This document shows positions 1-12,540 of a DNA stretch of 64,000 nucleotides, in pieces; positions within the stretch are counted from its first letter, which is position 1; each line of letters opens with the position of its first letter. A model generated the notes under the pieces. The model had not been told where the DNA came from. It was given only the letters and a program-made list of their open reading frames with translations, and did not search any database. Made by a program: the position numbers and the translations under genes. The stretch is from NCBI GenBank assembly GCA_940671915.1, contig CALNVZ010003426.1:11340342-11404341 (forward strand), in the 5' to 3' direction. Source of the DNA: Paracentrotus lividus. Lineage: Eukaryota; Echinodermata; Echinoidea; Camarodonta; Echinidae.

Positions 1-57
1 TCTCTCTCTCTCTCTCTGGGTCTCTCTGTCTTCTCTCTCTCATTCACTCTCGATTTT
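1..57. repeat. TC-rich simple repeat
   Basis: A CT/TC dinucleotide tract with interruptions. The sequence after it, to about 150, resembles 38640-38770 in order (CT tract, then a T-rich stretch with a 'gtaacacag'-like motif). It may be the cut end of another copy of the dispersed repeat at 37570-38700. Confidence 0.8.
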
Positions 58-149
58 TCTTCGCCTACTTTCTTCTATTTATGCAAAAACAAATTGTTTG
101 TGTTTTCATTACACTTTTTTCTGTTGCTGCAAGTAACACAGCATGTCCT

Positions 150-960
150 TTAAAGCCCGCGTCACACTGTCCCGATGGTTAGGAGCGATGGGACACACGA
201 GTGACGGAAAAACCCATATTTTGCTCCTGACACCGATGGATTACGAAAGCATCGCAAAAGCATCGGGCCATTTTGGAGTACTACAGACTGTTTCAAAAAG
301 AATGGAACAATAGGGGAAAAGTAAATTAAATTATGAACATCTTCTGAAATAATGTCTGTATTTGGTACCACATTAAAAAAATAAGTGTGCGGAGAGGAGT
401 TGATAGATATTACACACATTTCTTTTTCCGGAGCAATGATTTCGTGGCCACTATGCGAAAACCTATATAGACTATGAAAAAGCAGGCCCAAAATAGATTT
501 TCTTGATTATAGAAAAGTGATCATATCTCAAGATCTACAACCACAAAATGAGATTTTTTTTAAAAATTGTAAATGCTAAAGAATGCTCTGATTTTCCCCT
601 TTATAGAAATATTGAATACTATTGATGTGATTAATTTTTATACTTAAACAAAATGTTTTCTAACTTTACCATTTTATTTGATACAGCCTGTATATATTAG
701 CAATCTTAAAACCACCGATGACCATCGGTGGAGTTTTGTCAGGCTTCGGCAGTAACTCCGATGCATCGCAAAATCTTTGGCAGCCAAAAAAAACTCCCGA
801 TGGAGTTGCGAAGGTTCACTTCGTTTGAGCCATCGCAGCAGGCAATGCGAAGGCAATGCGAGGGAAATGCGAACCCGCCCGATGGTCAGTTGAAGGCAAC
901 ACGACGTCGTGAAAGCCTTCTCAATGCCATCATGTTAGCCATCGTAGCATAGTATGATGA
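150..960. repeat. CGATGG-rich repeat, interrupted by a MITE
   Basis: Short motifs such as CCGATGG, CATCGC and their complements recur on both sides of the 284-690 insertion, and ACCATCGGTGG near 722 forms a small palindrome. The composition and the sharp change at about 150 and 955 suggest a non-autonomous mobile element, but I could not find clean terminal repeats. The short open frames here have no recognisable product. Confidence 0.35.
284..690. mobile_element. Tc1/mariner-type MITE, about 407 bp
   Basis: The left end CAGACTGTTTCAAAAA and the reverse complement of the right end, CAGGCTGTATCAAATA, form imperfect terminal inverted repeats. A TA dinucleotide lies on each side, as expected for Tc1/mariner target duplication. 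The interior is AT-rich and non-coding. It interrupts the CGATGG-rich repeat. Confidence 0.6.
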
Positions 961-1250
961 CACAGAATTGTCTTGTGGAATGGCGAAGAATTTAGTGTTC
1001 CTCTTTGTATTCTTTGCCCCATCTATATCATTGTAATTGTTTCATTTTTAAAGTGTCATCTTTCCAATCTCATTTCTTTCGAGACCTGTAATAAAAATGA
1101 AATGGAAATTTGTAATTTCAAAATCCTTTCTATCGAAGCTGGAGGCAAAATAATTTTCTCCCCAGAAAAGGCTTCATTTCATCCATCTTTGAGACTTTAA
1201 CGTTAACTTGATAATAACAACATGATTATGACAATCATATTCATTATGAT
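961..1250. other. No recognised feature
   Basis: AT-rich sequence with a 75-codon plus-strand open frame (973-1200). The frame has no recognisable domain and no convincing coding signal. Confidence 0.5.
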
Positions 1251-1545
1251 GCTGATGAAGGTGATAGTCATGATGGTGATGGCAGTTGTGAGATATATTG
1301 TTGATGGCGGTAATGAAGATAATAATTTTTTTTACTTAGTGGAAGATGGGGATTATGAAGTTGGTAGGGGTTGGTAGATTTGCTGGTGATGATGATTATG
1401 ATGATGATGATTATGGCTGATGGTGATGGTGATGCAGGTGGTGGTTGTGATTATGCACGATGATAATGAAGATGACGCGGATAATTGTAAGGGTGGTGAA
1501 CAGCACCACCACCACCACCGCAATCATCATCATTAATATCATTGC
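1251..1545. repeat. Degenerate GAT/TGA trinucleotide repeat
   Basis: Long impure runs of TGATGA/GATGAT and, at 1500-1535, CACCAC/ATCATC. It is a decayed trinucleotide microsatellite with no coding evidence. Confidence 0.85.
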
Positions 1546-2049
1546 CATTCGTTCTCATTATACCATGATTTAAGTTAAAGTCAAGTTCTAAAATAAACAT
1601 AGTTTTTTTAACATATTTTCTCTAAACTGTCCAAAGTAACATTGACAAAATTGATTTGACACAAAATTGTCAAATTTCATTTCTCTCTGAAAAAGAAAAA
1701 TAAGTAAATGGGGTGACATTCTAAACATTAAAAAAAATCAATGTACAATATTTTTGTTGTTGCCCCCCCCCCTGATTTTCATTTGAACTGTTTCCGTTCA
1801 ATCTGAAACTGTCTCTGGATGCTGTATGTTATTAGAGTCTTCTTTCTCCAATTCTGTGTTTACCAGCTGTCTTCTTCCCCCTGCCACTCCCACCTTGGAG
1901 GGGGGGGGGGGGGGAGAGATGTTTAATTTCAATTTGGAGTCAAAGACAATAACAAATATAGCTCTACAGTACAGTTTTTTTTGCTCTCGATGAATTACAA
2001 CTGTTTTTTCAAGAAGGTGGAATATTTTGTTCTGGCTCCAACGACGCTA

Positions 2050-2930
2050 TGTTGCTCTGGCTTGAATTTCTTGAATGTGTGGTCACCGCTTTCACTCTTT
2101 CGGTGGTCCCGGCTATATCTTGGACGTTCCCTCAATCCTTTCCAAGGACTTTTCTTCCAAATAGTTTGCAACCCCAGAAGATGGTCATTTTTCGTCTTTT
2201 TATTTTTATTTTGGGCACCTTTTTGTTTACGCGACCCACCAAGGCACCCTCAGTCCTACTCCAAGTATTGTTCTTTAAGTTAAATCTAATTATGGTTACA
2301 TGCTTGACTCGTTTGTCTAGGGGAGGGTTCAAAGTTTATTTTGATGGGGTTCAACATTTGAATTAAATAAACCATTTTTACACCATGAAAATTTTCTATC
2401 TTCCCTAAATTTTACAGTTAAATATCAGCAAAACATAATAATCAAAATATATCAAAATAATCATCAATAGTTACCATTTAAAATCTTGCAACCATGGCTA
2501 AAAAGAAAATGATAATAATTAAGGGTTTTAAAGGTTTTTTTTTTTTTTTTCTTTTGTTTTTAGCATAAAGGTTGAATACAATATTCCGAATTTTTATCAA
2601 TCGTACTTTTTGTTTCACCCCCTAGACAAGAGACCCAAGCCTTTCCCAGTAAATCTAGATTAATTTACAACCAATAACAGTTCACTCAGACGCGTTTCCT
2701 GGGGGAGGTGGAGGAGGGGGCTTGATCGGCCGGGTAACCATAAGGGAGTTCCAAAACGTAGAAGAAAAAATAACCAAAAAATGGAGCATCATGGGGGTTG
2801 ACAAAACTTTTTTGGATAAAAAAAAAATCTTCATGAAGGGTTTGGCAAGGATGTTCAAAAATATAGCCAGGGTCCCGAAAAAGTAAAAGCAGGGACAAAA
2901 GATATTCAAGAAATTTAATTCCGGAGGAAA
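2050..2930. mobile_element. Foldback element with about 290-bp inverted arms
   Basis: The left arm (about 2055-2345) matches the reverse complement of about 2595-2925. Shared words include AATTTCTTGAAT, GGCTATAT, TATGGTTAC and TTGTCTAGGGG in the same order. The loop of about 250 bp contains a poly-T tract. Open frames in both arms are by-products of the inverted repeat. No transposase was seen. Confidence 0.65.
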
Positions 2931-3659
2931 ATCTTGTCGCTATAGCGGCAAAATAAATAAATAAATTAATTAAATTAATTTAAAACAAAAAAATAATAAT
3001 AACATTCCATTCTTTATGACGGACAGTGTATGAATTCAGCTATTGAATTTCCCGCGGTCTGCATCTGGTGAAGATTTTAATATACAATAAGGAGGTCACG
3101 GTGATGCTCTCTTCAATAAAACGAGTTAGCCCAAATGCGCAAACATAATAACGACCTATTGTCCCAAGACAATTAGCCCTACAGATGTATTCAATTCGGT
3201 AATCTTGGATCGCGCCTCGATGCAAAGCGACGGTCGGTTGAATCATTCGTAGTGACCTTCGGGTAAATTGCATATGCCTTCGCGTGGTGATTCATAGTGC
3301 CCATCGTGTAACCTTCTAAACTTTGCCCGAAACCCTAAAAAATGACCTCCATTTCAGCATCGAGCACATCCACCTAACCATCGGAGACGAGTCAGTGACG
3401 CCACCTTAACTGGCAACGTATTGGAATATGTTGTATATTCAGCATATTGTATCAATTTTCTAAAGACGACAACTGTGCCCCTATTCACCCTCGAGAGCAG
3501 TGGATGACTAGCACACTCAGCTAACCGTATCAATGAACAAATGGGGAAGTGAAATAATAAAAGCAAATATCTGACACTCTTGTAAGAGTGGGTTGCTAGA
3601 ATGAACAAAAAAATAGCATGATATTCATAAGTTATCATAAAACCTGTTACAGTTTCGCG
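2931..3659. other. No recognised feature
   Basis: Intergenic-looking sequence. Minus-strand open frames of 77 and 94 codons (3040-3273 and 3354-3638) show no recognisable domain or splice structure. Some of it may be the undefined left end of the dispersed element that starts to be recognisable at 3660. Confidence 0.4.
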
Positions 3660-5304
3660 TTTTATAGTCAGTACAAATCCAATTCTACTCCACGTGAAAG
3701 TGAATAATATAACGATATGACCATCTAAATCTTAAACCATAAAGACCGCGTCATTATTTGAGGAGGGGAAACGCAACATTCTTCATGGAGTTTAGTTGGA
3801 GATACATGCAATCTGAGCGGCGCAGTAAAATTAATAACGGCTTACATTAATGTCAACTAACCGCGCTAAAACGGCGGGGAAGCGGAACCGATTGACAACT
3901 GGCAGTGGCAATTATTACTTGTATAGCGTACAAAAACTCGCCTAAGAAAACTTCCTGTCGGTAAAATGGTATTAATCAGTCGATCCCGTTCGAGGAAATG
4001 TCGTCATGGACATGAAATAAATAATTGAACTTTTATCTGAGTTTTCGTAGGTAGGATGCTTCAAGACCAGGATTGGGGAAAAAGAGCATTTGGCAATCCT
4101 ATAACACCATTGGTGCTAAATTGTATCAAATCTTTATTTCAGCATAGGATTGATGTTCCTAACGATTATTGATATAAATAGTGATTTTGTCAGCATCTTG
4201 CGAAAGACGCCGTCTCACATGCCGATTCATGTGATATGCGGAAATATTGACGCCATCGAGTGATTCGTTTGTGATATGTTCAAAGGTGACAGGGACTTTT
4301 TTTTTAATCCAATCGAAATGAATGCTACGCGAGATAATTTGGAAAAGCTGGAGAATTCAAGCTTTTAAAAAACTGCTTTATCTGTAGGTGTAATAGTAAT
4401 TGTGCGTAATCGAGGAAGATGACTGATACAGCGGTGATGAGCTATTTTTTGAGAGCAAAATTGGCCATATTGTACAGGAATTTGATCTTTCCTTAGGATT
4501 TCGAGATTGACTCAGAGTGACGAGGACTTGATTTTTTCCCTTTGCAATAAGTTATTCCCTATTTTCTAAAATTCAGACTCGTAGCGGTACTTATGTCCAG
4601 TTGATCATGTTCTTTGAAAAGGTAGTTGCTCGCCATGATGATCAAGAAACAAAGGTGATAAAAACTGGTGCAAATTACATAAATGTCTATGGCCGGCGTT
4701 CGCTTTTGCGATAGAGTGATAGCGCCCTCTTCCCCTTAAGTTTACAACTAGATTGATATGCGCCATTACAAAGGCAAAATGATTAAAAAAAAAGAGAAAA
4801 ATGATAGCAAAGATATGGGATTCCTTTGAGATTCGATAACAGCACCTACTGATTACTAAACAGGCGTTCTAACATTCCGACTGAGCTCTGGCAAGCCCTT
4901 ATTTCAATGTTTCGTCCAGATGTAACCCCTCCAGTTTTCATGTTCGGAGGTGGATTCAGAAAAGGTCTCTAGACGTTGGTATATTTTACATCCCGATGAA
5001 TTAAATTAACTTGTTAAATTAATTTTTATCCTTCGAATTAAGAAATCCAATTTGACACCGTGAATGTCTATCCTTCTGGTTATTCCAGGTTCTTGTGTTG
5101 TACGCAATAGGGTTCTATTAGCTTTCTGATTCACTCGAACATTGGAAAGCGCTCTCTTTGTTTAACAAAATCGGAAGGATGATGCGACCAAAAATCAGAG
5201 GTCGTGGTTATCTATACAAAAATAAATGCAAAAATCCGAATGCTGAGGTGAATAGACCATTAATACACATATTTACTAAATAAATTGGCTATATTACTTG
5301 TAAT
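3660..5304 (+). mobile_element. Dispersed element family Q, copy 1 (5' part)
   Basis: It aligns along about 1 kb with 16270-17290, in the same orientation. Shared blocks include the segments around 3680, 4145-4300 (GATTATTGATATAA), 4685-4760 (AGAGTGATAGCGCCCTCTT) and 5181-5215 (AATCAGAGGT). Relative to copy 2 it has about 400 extra bases at 4765-5170. It is interrupted at about 5305 by an RTE-like LINE and resumes at about 8691. No coding sequence was found. The DNA-transposon nature is inferred from copy 2, which has inverted ends. Confidence 0.6.
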
Positions 5305-8300
5305 GTCAGGTCAGGTGTTCACCTGCTACTGGTACCATGGTAAATCCAGTACTACCTGTTTCCATGGTCGGGTTGTCGGGCGGACTAACCGGCGCACCCC
5401 ACCTGGGGTGACCTGGTGAGGAGGGTGTGGGTGGAACCCCAGCCAAGGACTAAAAATAAGACCCTGTCCAAAGGCGGACATGAGTTTGCTTGTCAAACAC
5501 ACGGCCATCCTAGCAGAAAGGGTGGAGACCCTACTGGCTTAATTCCTCCAAGTCGATCACCATGAGTCAATACAAACTACGGCAAATTCAAGCTACAGCG
5601 TAAACCGATTGTCGGAGGTACTGAAGCCAGAGAGTTGAAAGGTGCTTGCGCTCGGCAAGGGATATGGTGAGGCTACCCAGGTCGTCATCAGCAAAACCCT
5701 CACTCGCGTTACACTGGAAGAACACACTAGATTTTGGGAACATGGGAAACGTAAGAACAATGGAACTTGATTGGAAGCTAGACGAATCTTGAATAGAGAA
5801 ATGGAAGAAGATCAACCTGGAAATCATGGGACTAAGCGAGAACACATTGCTTTGAGAACAGGAGATTTTACCCATGGTGACCTCAGATCAATCTTACTCC
5901 TGGTTCTAAGAAGTAAAGAAAGGGAGTAGGCTTTTGCTCTGTCTGGAGAATGCATCGGAATCAGTTGAGGAGGTGAACTACATTTCTACAGATTGGTTAA
6001 TGATAAGCTGCAACGCTGAACAAGAGACATTCTTCTAATACAAGTAATACTTTCCAACAGCCAGTACCAAGATGAAGGAAGTGGAGGGATAGTTACGACA
6101 TGCTTGGGAGGGAGACTTCATAAACAGACAGGCAAATGACTATCCTTATTATCATGGGAGGACTGGAATAGTTGGTAGTTGGACAGGAGAGAGGTAAAGA
6201 AACTGGTCCTTTTCGGAGTGGGAACGCGGCACGAAAGAGGTACCAAACTTGTAGAGTTCCTGTAGTAAGAAACCCTCAATCATAACCAATACATGGTTTA
6301 AACACCACAAACGAAGACTGTATACATGAAGCAGCCCAGGGGATGTACGTAGAATTTCAACTTGACTATATACTGGATTAGACAAAGATACAGAGGTAAG
6401 TGCTAAATAATCAAAGATCTGTAACCCAGGAGCAGATATAGGCTCTGATCACAACTGGTTATTATGGATGCCAACACTATAATACTAAAAGAAACTGAAA
6501 GGAGCGAAAAAGTAGAAGGAAATGGATTTAGAGAAATTGAGACTTGGTACAGCCGTTTAGGCTAGAAACTAATGCTAGAGACTTTGCAGCCATTCGGATG
6601 GGATGCTTCACAATGAACCGCTGAAGCCAATTGGAATTTGGCTGAAGGAAAGCATTAAAGCAAGTGGCAAAAGGAAAGCTATTGGATACCTAAGCAGGAA
6701 CCAAAGAAACCTTGGGTAACCAGGCTATGCTTAACTAAAATGGAAGAAAGGAAGAAATGGAAAGGAAGTGAAATACTGGAAGATTTGGAAGACGGGATGT
6801 ACAGACCAACTGAAAGCAATGAAACTTCGGAAGGAGAGACAGATAACAGAGAAAAAAGTGGCTTGAAGAGCAGTGCAAAGAAGATTGTAGAGCACTAGAG
6901 CAAGAGAGGAAGAAGCGACATGGTGTACGCCAAAGTCAGAGAGCTAAATGGAAATGGATCACAAAAAGTCAATAAGCATAGGTAATATGACTCAAAGTCA
7001 GGGGAAGGCTGACAATGTCCGGAATATTCAAAATAGATTGGATTGAAGCACCATTGAAGAACTATTAATGACAAGATTCAACCGATGATATTGAAAATGG
7101 AAACGAAGAAGCAATGGTAAACAAGACGATATGGGCCCGTCTTTTCTTCAGCTCTGAAGTTCGTAGGCCTGTGAAACAAAAAGCAAGAAACCCCTGGGAA
7201 ACTAGAATGATTGCAATTGAGCTCCTAAAAAAATGGGTGAGTGAGGAGACACAGAAAGACTTAACAGTTGTGTCTTAGACATTCTAAGCGAAACGGGAAT
7301 TTTGGCCTGAAAGAGCTTCTTAAGGACAGTAATGATTCCGTTGATACAAAAGAAGTAACAATTGCCACGAATGTTTCTGATTTCGTCAGTAAGCCTAATA
7401 TGCCATGCAATCAAAGGTTATTCTCCAAGGATCATTACCAAGAGAAATCGTCAAGAAAGCCAGAACTTTTCTGGGGATACGATCAGTTTGGGTTCAGAAG
7501 CTGGACTTGTACTCTGAGTCTTTATCGCATAATGAAATTTGGTGCGACGTAGCCTGGAAGGTTCCAGAAAGAGGTGAGCATATGCTTTGTTGATGTATGG
7601 AAAGCTTTGACAGGGGTAAAACTGGATTTAAACTCCTGCATGGTTCTGAATCCCTTGAATAGATTGGGAAGGATAGGGCGCCTAATCAAAAACCGTATTT
7701 ACCATGAAGGCAAGCATTGTGTATAAGAAACACCATATGTGAGATTCTGAGCCTGGACACATTGGACGAAGGTAGTTCGTCAAGGCTGCCCACTCTCACC
7801 AATACTGTTCAATGTATTTTGCAGAAGCCATGATCAAAGAGCATTTCTGGACATGGGAGATGGAATATCGTAGGAGGTAGATATAGTGAACATCGGTTCC
7901 CGTTTTGCAGATTGACAAGGAATTGGTGAGTGACAATGAAGAAGGACTTCAAGAGGCTCATGGACTCAATTAATGACAGCATGGAGGAAGAGATTTGGAA
8001 TGAGGATTAAATATCACTAAAACTAAGGTAATGAAAGTAACGCGATCAGAGGAAACAGATCTTGGAAATATGAACATCACAATCAGTGGAAGGGAAAGTT
8101 GATCAAGGTCAAACAGGTTCACATATCTTGGTTAGTGTCATCCTCAAATGTGCATACATGCACTAGAGAAATAAAAACTCGAATTTACTAGCACAGATGC
8201 AATTCTGCAACATAGGCAGAAACACTGAATCAGGCCAAAAAGCCTTACAAAGCCTAAGAAGAGCTTGTCAGTGTCCCTGGTCCTGGAGTGTTGCTTTATA

Positions 8301-8690
8301 TGGTCATCAGAGACTTGGACGATAAAGAAAGCATGAAGAAAGGAGGATGATAGCTAGAATGTGGTTGTGGAGGAGATGAAGGAAATTTGCTGGAAAGATC
8401 GTTGACATGACGAAGTACTGAACAGAGTGAATGAAGTAAAGGATCTTTGAAGAGAAACATCAGGAGAACGAAAGAAGAACTGGTTGGGGCACATCCTGGA
8501 GTGGGATACAATGCTCAGAGATGTTGCTGGAAGGGGAAAATTGAAAGGGCAGAAGGGGAAGAAGTAGACCCAAGGATTGGATGGTGTCGGAACTGAAAGA
8601 GGCAGAAACTTATGAAATATGAAGCGAAGTCCAAGACAGAGAACATGGAGAAACTATCTAAGGCTCTGGTGTGTGGACCTGCCCTTAGGT
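5305..8690 (+). mobile_element. Degenerate RTE-like LINE
   Basis: A decayed non-LTR retrotransposon of about 3.4 kb reads on the plus strand with many stops and frame slips. Translated traces appear in the expected order. An AP-endonuclease start resembling TWNVRTM lies near 5740, followed by an EIMGLSE-like block near 5820. RT motifs FVDVWKAFD (about 7577) and RQGCPLSPILFN (about 7780) follow, then FAD near 7905. The C-terminal tail has ISGRES, a WLWRR-like block and a GHILEWD-like motif near 8490. This order matches the RTE clade (BovB relatives). The GC-rich 5' end (5310-5450) starts with GTCAGGTCAGG. The tail ends near AACACCGAAGAAGAATT without a long poly-A. It is inserted in element Q, whose sequence resumes after it. 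Non-functional. Confidence 0.75.
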
Positions 8691-8810
8691 CAGAACACCG
8701 AAGAAGAATTACCTTTGGAATAAATTTGCGTTAAAAAAATCTTTACAATACAGGACAAAAATTTTCCTTGGAACGGCATAATTAAATTCAGTATTCACTC
8801 TTTTTTTGTC
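8691..8810 (+). mobile_element. Element Q, copy 1 (3' part after LINE insertion)
   Basis: AATAAATTTGCGTTAAA and CTTTACAATACAGGAC followed by TTTTCCTTGG match the same blocks at 18300-18350 and 39175-39225. In those copies they follow the element body directly. This gives the empty-site structure for the LINE insertion. Confidence 0.6.
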
Positions 8811-8959
8811 TGCCATTATACTCGACATATGAACATGTCGGTTTCTTGTGGCATCTCATATTAATTTCGGTCCATTATCCATTTGCTCAAAAGTTTATAA
8901 CATGTTAAACATTAAAAACAAAATCATTTGACGACATTTTTCATGATTCTCCGTTTAAC

Positions 8960-9285
8960 GAAATAGTTTTTTTTTTTAATTTTAATAATTTTATATAATT
9001 TATTTATTTCATTTATTTATATATTATTCTATTTATTTATTTATTTCAATTTTATTTTATATTTATTCTAATTTATTTATTTAATTTCATTTTATTTTTT
9101 ATATATTTATTCTATTTATTTAATTTATTTATTTATTTAGTTTATTTTATTTATCTTATTTATTTTATTATTGTTAATTTATTATTTTTTTAGGATTTTT
9201 TTAATTTATTATTATTATTATTATTATTATTTTTATTTATTTATTTAATTTTTAATTATTTTTTATTATTATTTTTTTTTTTTTT
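8960..9285. repeat. TTTA/ATTT low-complexity tract
   Basis: About 330 bp of (TTTA)n and (ATT)n with poly-T, ending in a G run at 9284. No other content. Confidence 0.9.
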
Positions 9286-9290
9286 GGGGG

Positions 9291-10475
9291 GTGGGAGGTT
9301 TTGTTTCTTTTCGTCTTCCCCCTTGTTTCAGCAAATAACGGGTTTGATCATTATGGTCTCAGGAACAAGTCTCCCTCGTTCTGAACATACAATGGTGGTC
9401 TACGAATTGCTGGCTGAAAAATATGAAAAACATTTAAAACACTAGCAGCTTCAAAGAATTGTGCGAATATTATCCTCCACTTTGTAATTACTTTTGACAG
9501 AATGAGGGTCTATTATTCCCTAATCTTCGGGCCTTCAGTCTATTATCACTGGAAACAGTGTTCTGGCCCTGTCTACATGAAGTTATGAAATCAGCTTTTC
9601 AGCAAAGCTGGATAATCTGGAGTTCGTGGGCGGGTAGAATTCAGAGTTTTATCCAAACAGCGGGCGCGTTCCTGATAATGATGACGCACGAGTGCATAAC
9701 CAATATCAGCGCGCTAATTGCACGTTATACCATCTTTTCTGGTGGTGATTATACAATTTAACCACGTTTCGGTGGTAATTTTACAAACATCACACCTGTA
9801 TCGCTGAAACTAATTTATACCAATATGCCCATGAAGAACATGCTTAATTTTTGCTGCCGCTCCTAAAAGAAAGTTGGAAACCATTAAAAAGAAAAACAGG
9901 CATAGAATTTGCTGTAATCCAGCTCTGTAGTCCTTTGGCATAGTTAAATTCAGGTAAGTGAAATTGATATTTATATAATACAGCATCGTGATTTCTTGTT
10001 TTTGGTTTTGTTAACTATTAAGCTATTAACTTGCTATACAAGATTTGATGTTCTTGATCAGTCAAAGGTTAGACAGTTAATCTGGATATTTATTTTGCGT
10101 TTGTTGTTTCTTGTTAAGTAATCATGTACACCAGGCAATCCTCGCAATTCGGTAATGGTTAAAATGACTACCTCTGTTTGAAAATTATTCCATCGTGTGA
10201 AACAATGTACAATGTGAACACTTGTTGAAAAACAACACAATGTGTAACCGAAGAGCACTGTGCGAACACATCTGTTGGAAAAAATATACTCCAGTGGGCC
10301 AATGTGAGGGCAAATGGGTACTTTTAGGCAACAGACCGTCGGGCGAGCAGTGAAAGTTTTTCAACTTCTGTTTTTACCACTGGGAATATCCCAGATTTTT
10401 ATTTTTTTCAGCGACTAAAAAATAACTGTAGGATTTCACACTCGGCAGGCCAAAAGTTTGGCTGTTATATCTTTT
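9291..10475. other. No recognised feature
   Basis: Moderately AT-rich unique-looking sequence. Short open frames at 9558-9761 (+) and 10058-10258 (-) have no recognisable product. Confidence 0.5.
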
Positions 10476-11060
10476 TAGATTAATTATTTTTTTGAATCTT
10501 TATCGCAGAGGCCAAAGGATATGTTGGGTATTTTTTTTTTTGCATTTTTTTTTTTTTCATTTTTTTTTTTTTTTTGAACTTTAGAACACAATTGGCCATC
10601 ATTGTTACTGGGGAGAAAAAAATGCTTCTCTCAGGTTTTTACTTACAATTGGTTTTTTTTTAATGCATATTGTCATCTCTGAGCAAAACCATTTGGTAAG
10701 GCAGGCATTGCCTCTTCAACAGTTCATCCACTGACTTGAAAGGCTTGCTTTTTTTTATGCAGAAGGGGAGAGCGTAGATTAATTTTTTTTAGATCTTTAT
10801 GGCAGAGGCCAGAGGATATGTGGGAATTTTTTGTTTTTTTTTGTGAACTTTAGAACAACTTTATTGGCCAATCTTGTTACCGGAATGGAGAAAAAAATGC
10901 TTCTCTCCAAGGGTTTTAATTACAATGTTTTTTAATGCAATATGTCAATGCTCGTGAGGCAAACCCATTTGGTAAGGCAGAGGTCATTGCTCATTCAACA
11001 CGTTCAATTCACTGCAACTTGAAAGGCTTTGCTTTTTTTATGGCAGAAGGGTGAGAGCGT
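10476..11060. repeat. Tandem duplication, two units of about 290 bp
   Basis: Units at 10476-10774 and 10775-11060 share TAGATTAATT, CAGAGGCC, AACTTTAGAACA, AAAAAAATGCTTCTCTC, TTTGGTAAGGCAG and CTTGAAAGGCTT in order. The copies differ mainly by scattered single-base insertions and by poly-T length. Confidence 0.85.
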
Positions 11061-11564
11061 GGGTTATATGGAACATTTTTCACAAAAAATGGCCTTAAAA
11101 CAAGCGGATTTATTTTAAAAAAAACAATAAACAATTCAGCTTGAGTGTATATATGTATGCTAGAAATGTACCCAATTAAATTCTGAAACTTAGTGATTGG
11201 TTCCGGAAAATCCATTCTTCAACAAGACCACATGTCAGGTGTTCCAACCACCCCACACACGGGGTTGAGTCCGGAACAAGTATGGGGTAAGTTGAAAACT
11301 TGTTGCATTGGTATCTTTAGAAATTATATTTAAACTACGTGCCAACATAATTATTCAAGGTTCAGCTGACTTGCTTATTGATTCCAATTAAATATTTAAA
11401 GATTGGTGTTCATTTTTTTTAACTTCATCTTTTTTTTTTTACTTCATTTGTTTTTTCACTTGAATATCGATTACAGATATTCTGAAGTCGCTATGAAGTA
11501 GCATTCTTGGCCAATATATTTTGGTTTTAACCAAAATAGAATTGTCCAATGTGCACTACTTACA
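11061..11564. other. No recognised feature
   Basis: AT-rich sequence with poly-T runs and no coding or repeat signal that I can name. Confidence 0.45.
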
Positions 11565-12460
11565 TGTATAGGATATTCCAGAACACTTCGTTGAATTAAT
11601 ATGATTTTTATTTTTTTATTCAGCTGGGGGGGGAGACATAGAGAGAGAGGGGGGTTGAAATAAAGGAGGGTAATCGACCAACGCTGTAGCAAAAGAAAGG
11701 GTAGGCGTGAAATGTTTGTTCTATTTTGTTAATTTAATTAGAACAATTTGGTTGATAACCTGACAACTATAAAACAGATAGAATTAAATTAGTTGCAACC
11801 ATTAGTTGAACGCATATTTTTAGGTCTCGCCTCATGAACTAAATAGCTAATCATCCTTGATATCCTTTTGGCAAAATCGAAAATTGATGAATGTGTAATA
11901 TCCAGCCACACTTACAAATTGAATTTAAATTAATTAATATTCCACACAGTACTTGCTATGGACGGATGAAAAATCACATTAATTTGTCTCTTGCTGTCTT
12001 TCCTGTGTGACTGGGGTGTTGTCGGCTTCAAACATAATGAAGATCGTTTGCAGAATTTTACATTATTTAACTTTCCCGTAGAGAATACCCCCATCATATT
12101 ACCCTTTCATCGCACCTATTGTTATTCTTGTTGCCAAGCTACACCAATGCACATCACTTTTCGTTTGTATTTCCCCAATAGAAGATTCGTGGGGTGTCAT
12201 TTAGTTTTGGATTGCTGTGATTAGTTGTTGATGATATTCGAGATAATATTACAGATGATATTCCGATTACCTCAATTTTTCATCATCATTTCTTTCGACT
12301 TACATTTAATCGCCTCTCTGTGAATGATACGCGATGGCATAAGTAATTAATGCAACAAAACATGTTATTCATTTAGTGTGTTTATGCACTTTTGGTAATG
12401 TATTACATTTCCTCTTCATTTTTAGTTTACCTTTTTACATGTCTGCTCAAATGATATTAT
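11565..12460 (-). repeat. Dispersed repeat X, copy 1
   Basis: It matches the reverse complement of 37570-38700 over several hundred bases. Shared blocks include AAGTGTGGCTG, CCGTCCATAGCAA, ATCAAGGATGATTA, the region encoding ACAATAGGTGCGATGA, and CACGCCTACCC. A purine-rich GAGAGAG tract at 11640 corresponds to the CT tract at 38640. The 77-codon open frame 11991-12224 lies inside the repeat and is not credible as a gene. Family unknown. Confidence 0.7.
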
Positions 12461-12540
12461 GATTCATTTGGTTCGACCATAGATTGTCTATGTAACCTTA
12501 TAGAACATTACTTTTAAATATCACGTTCATTTCAGAAACT

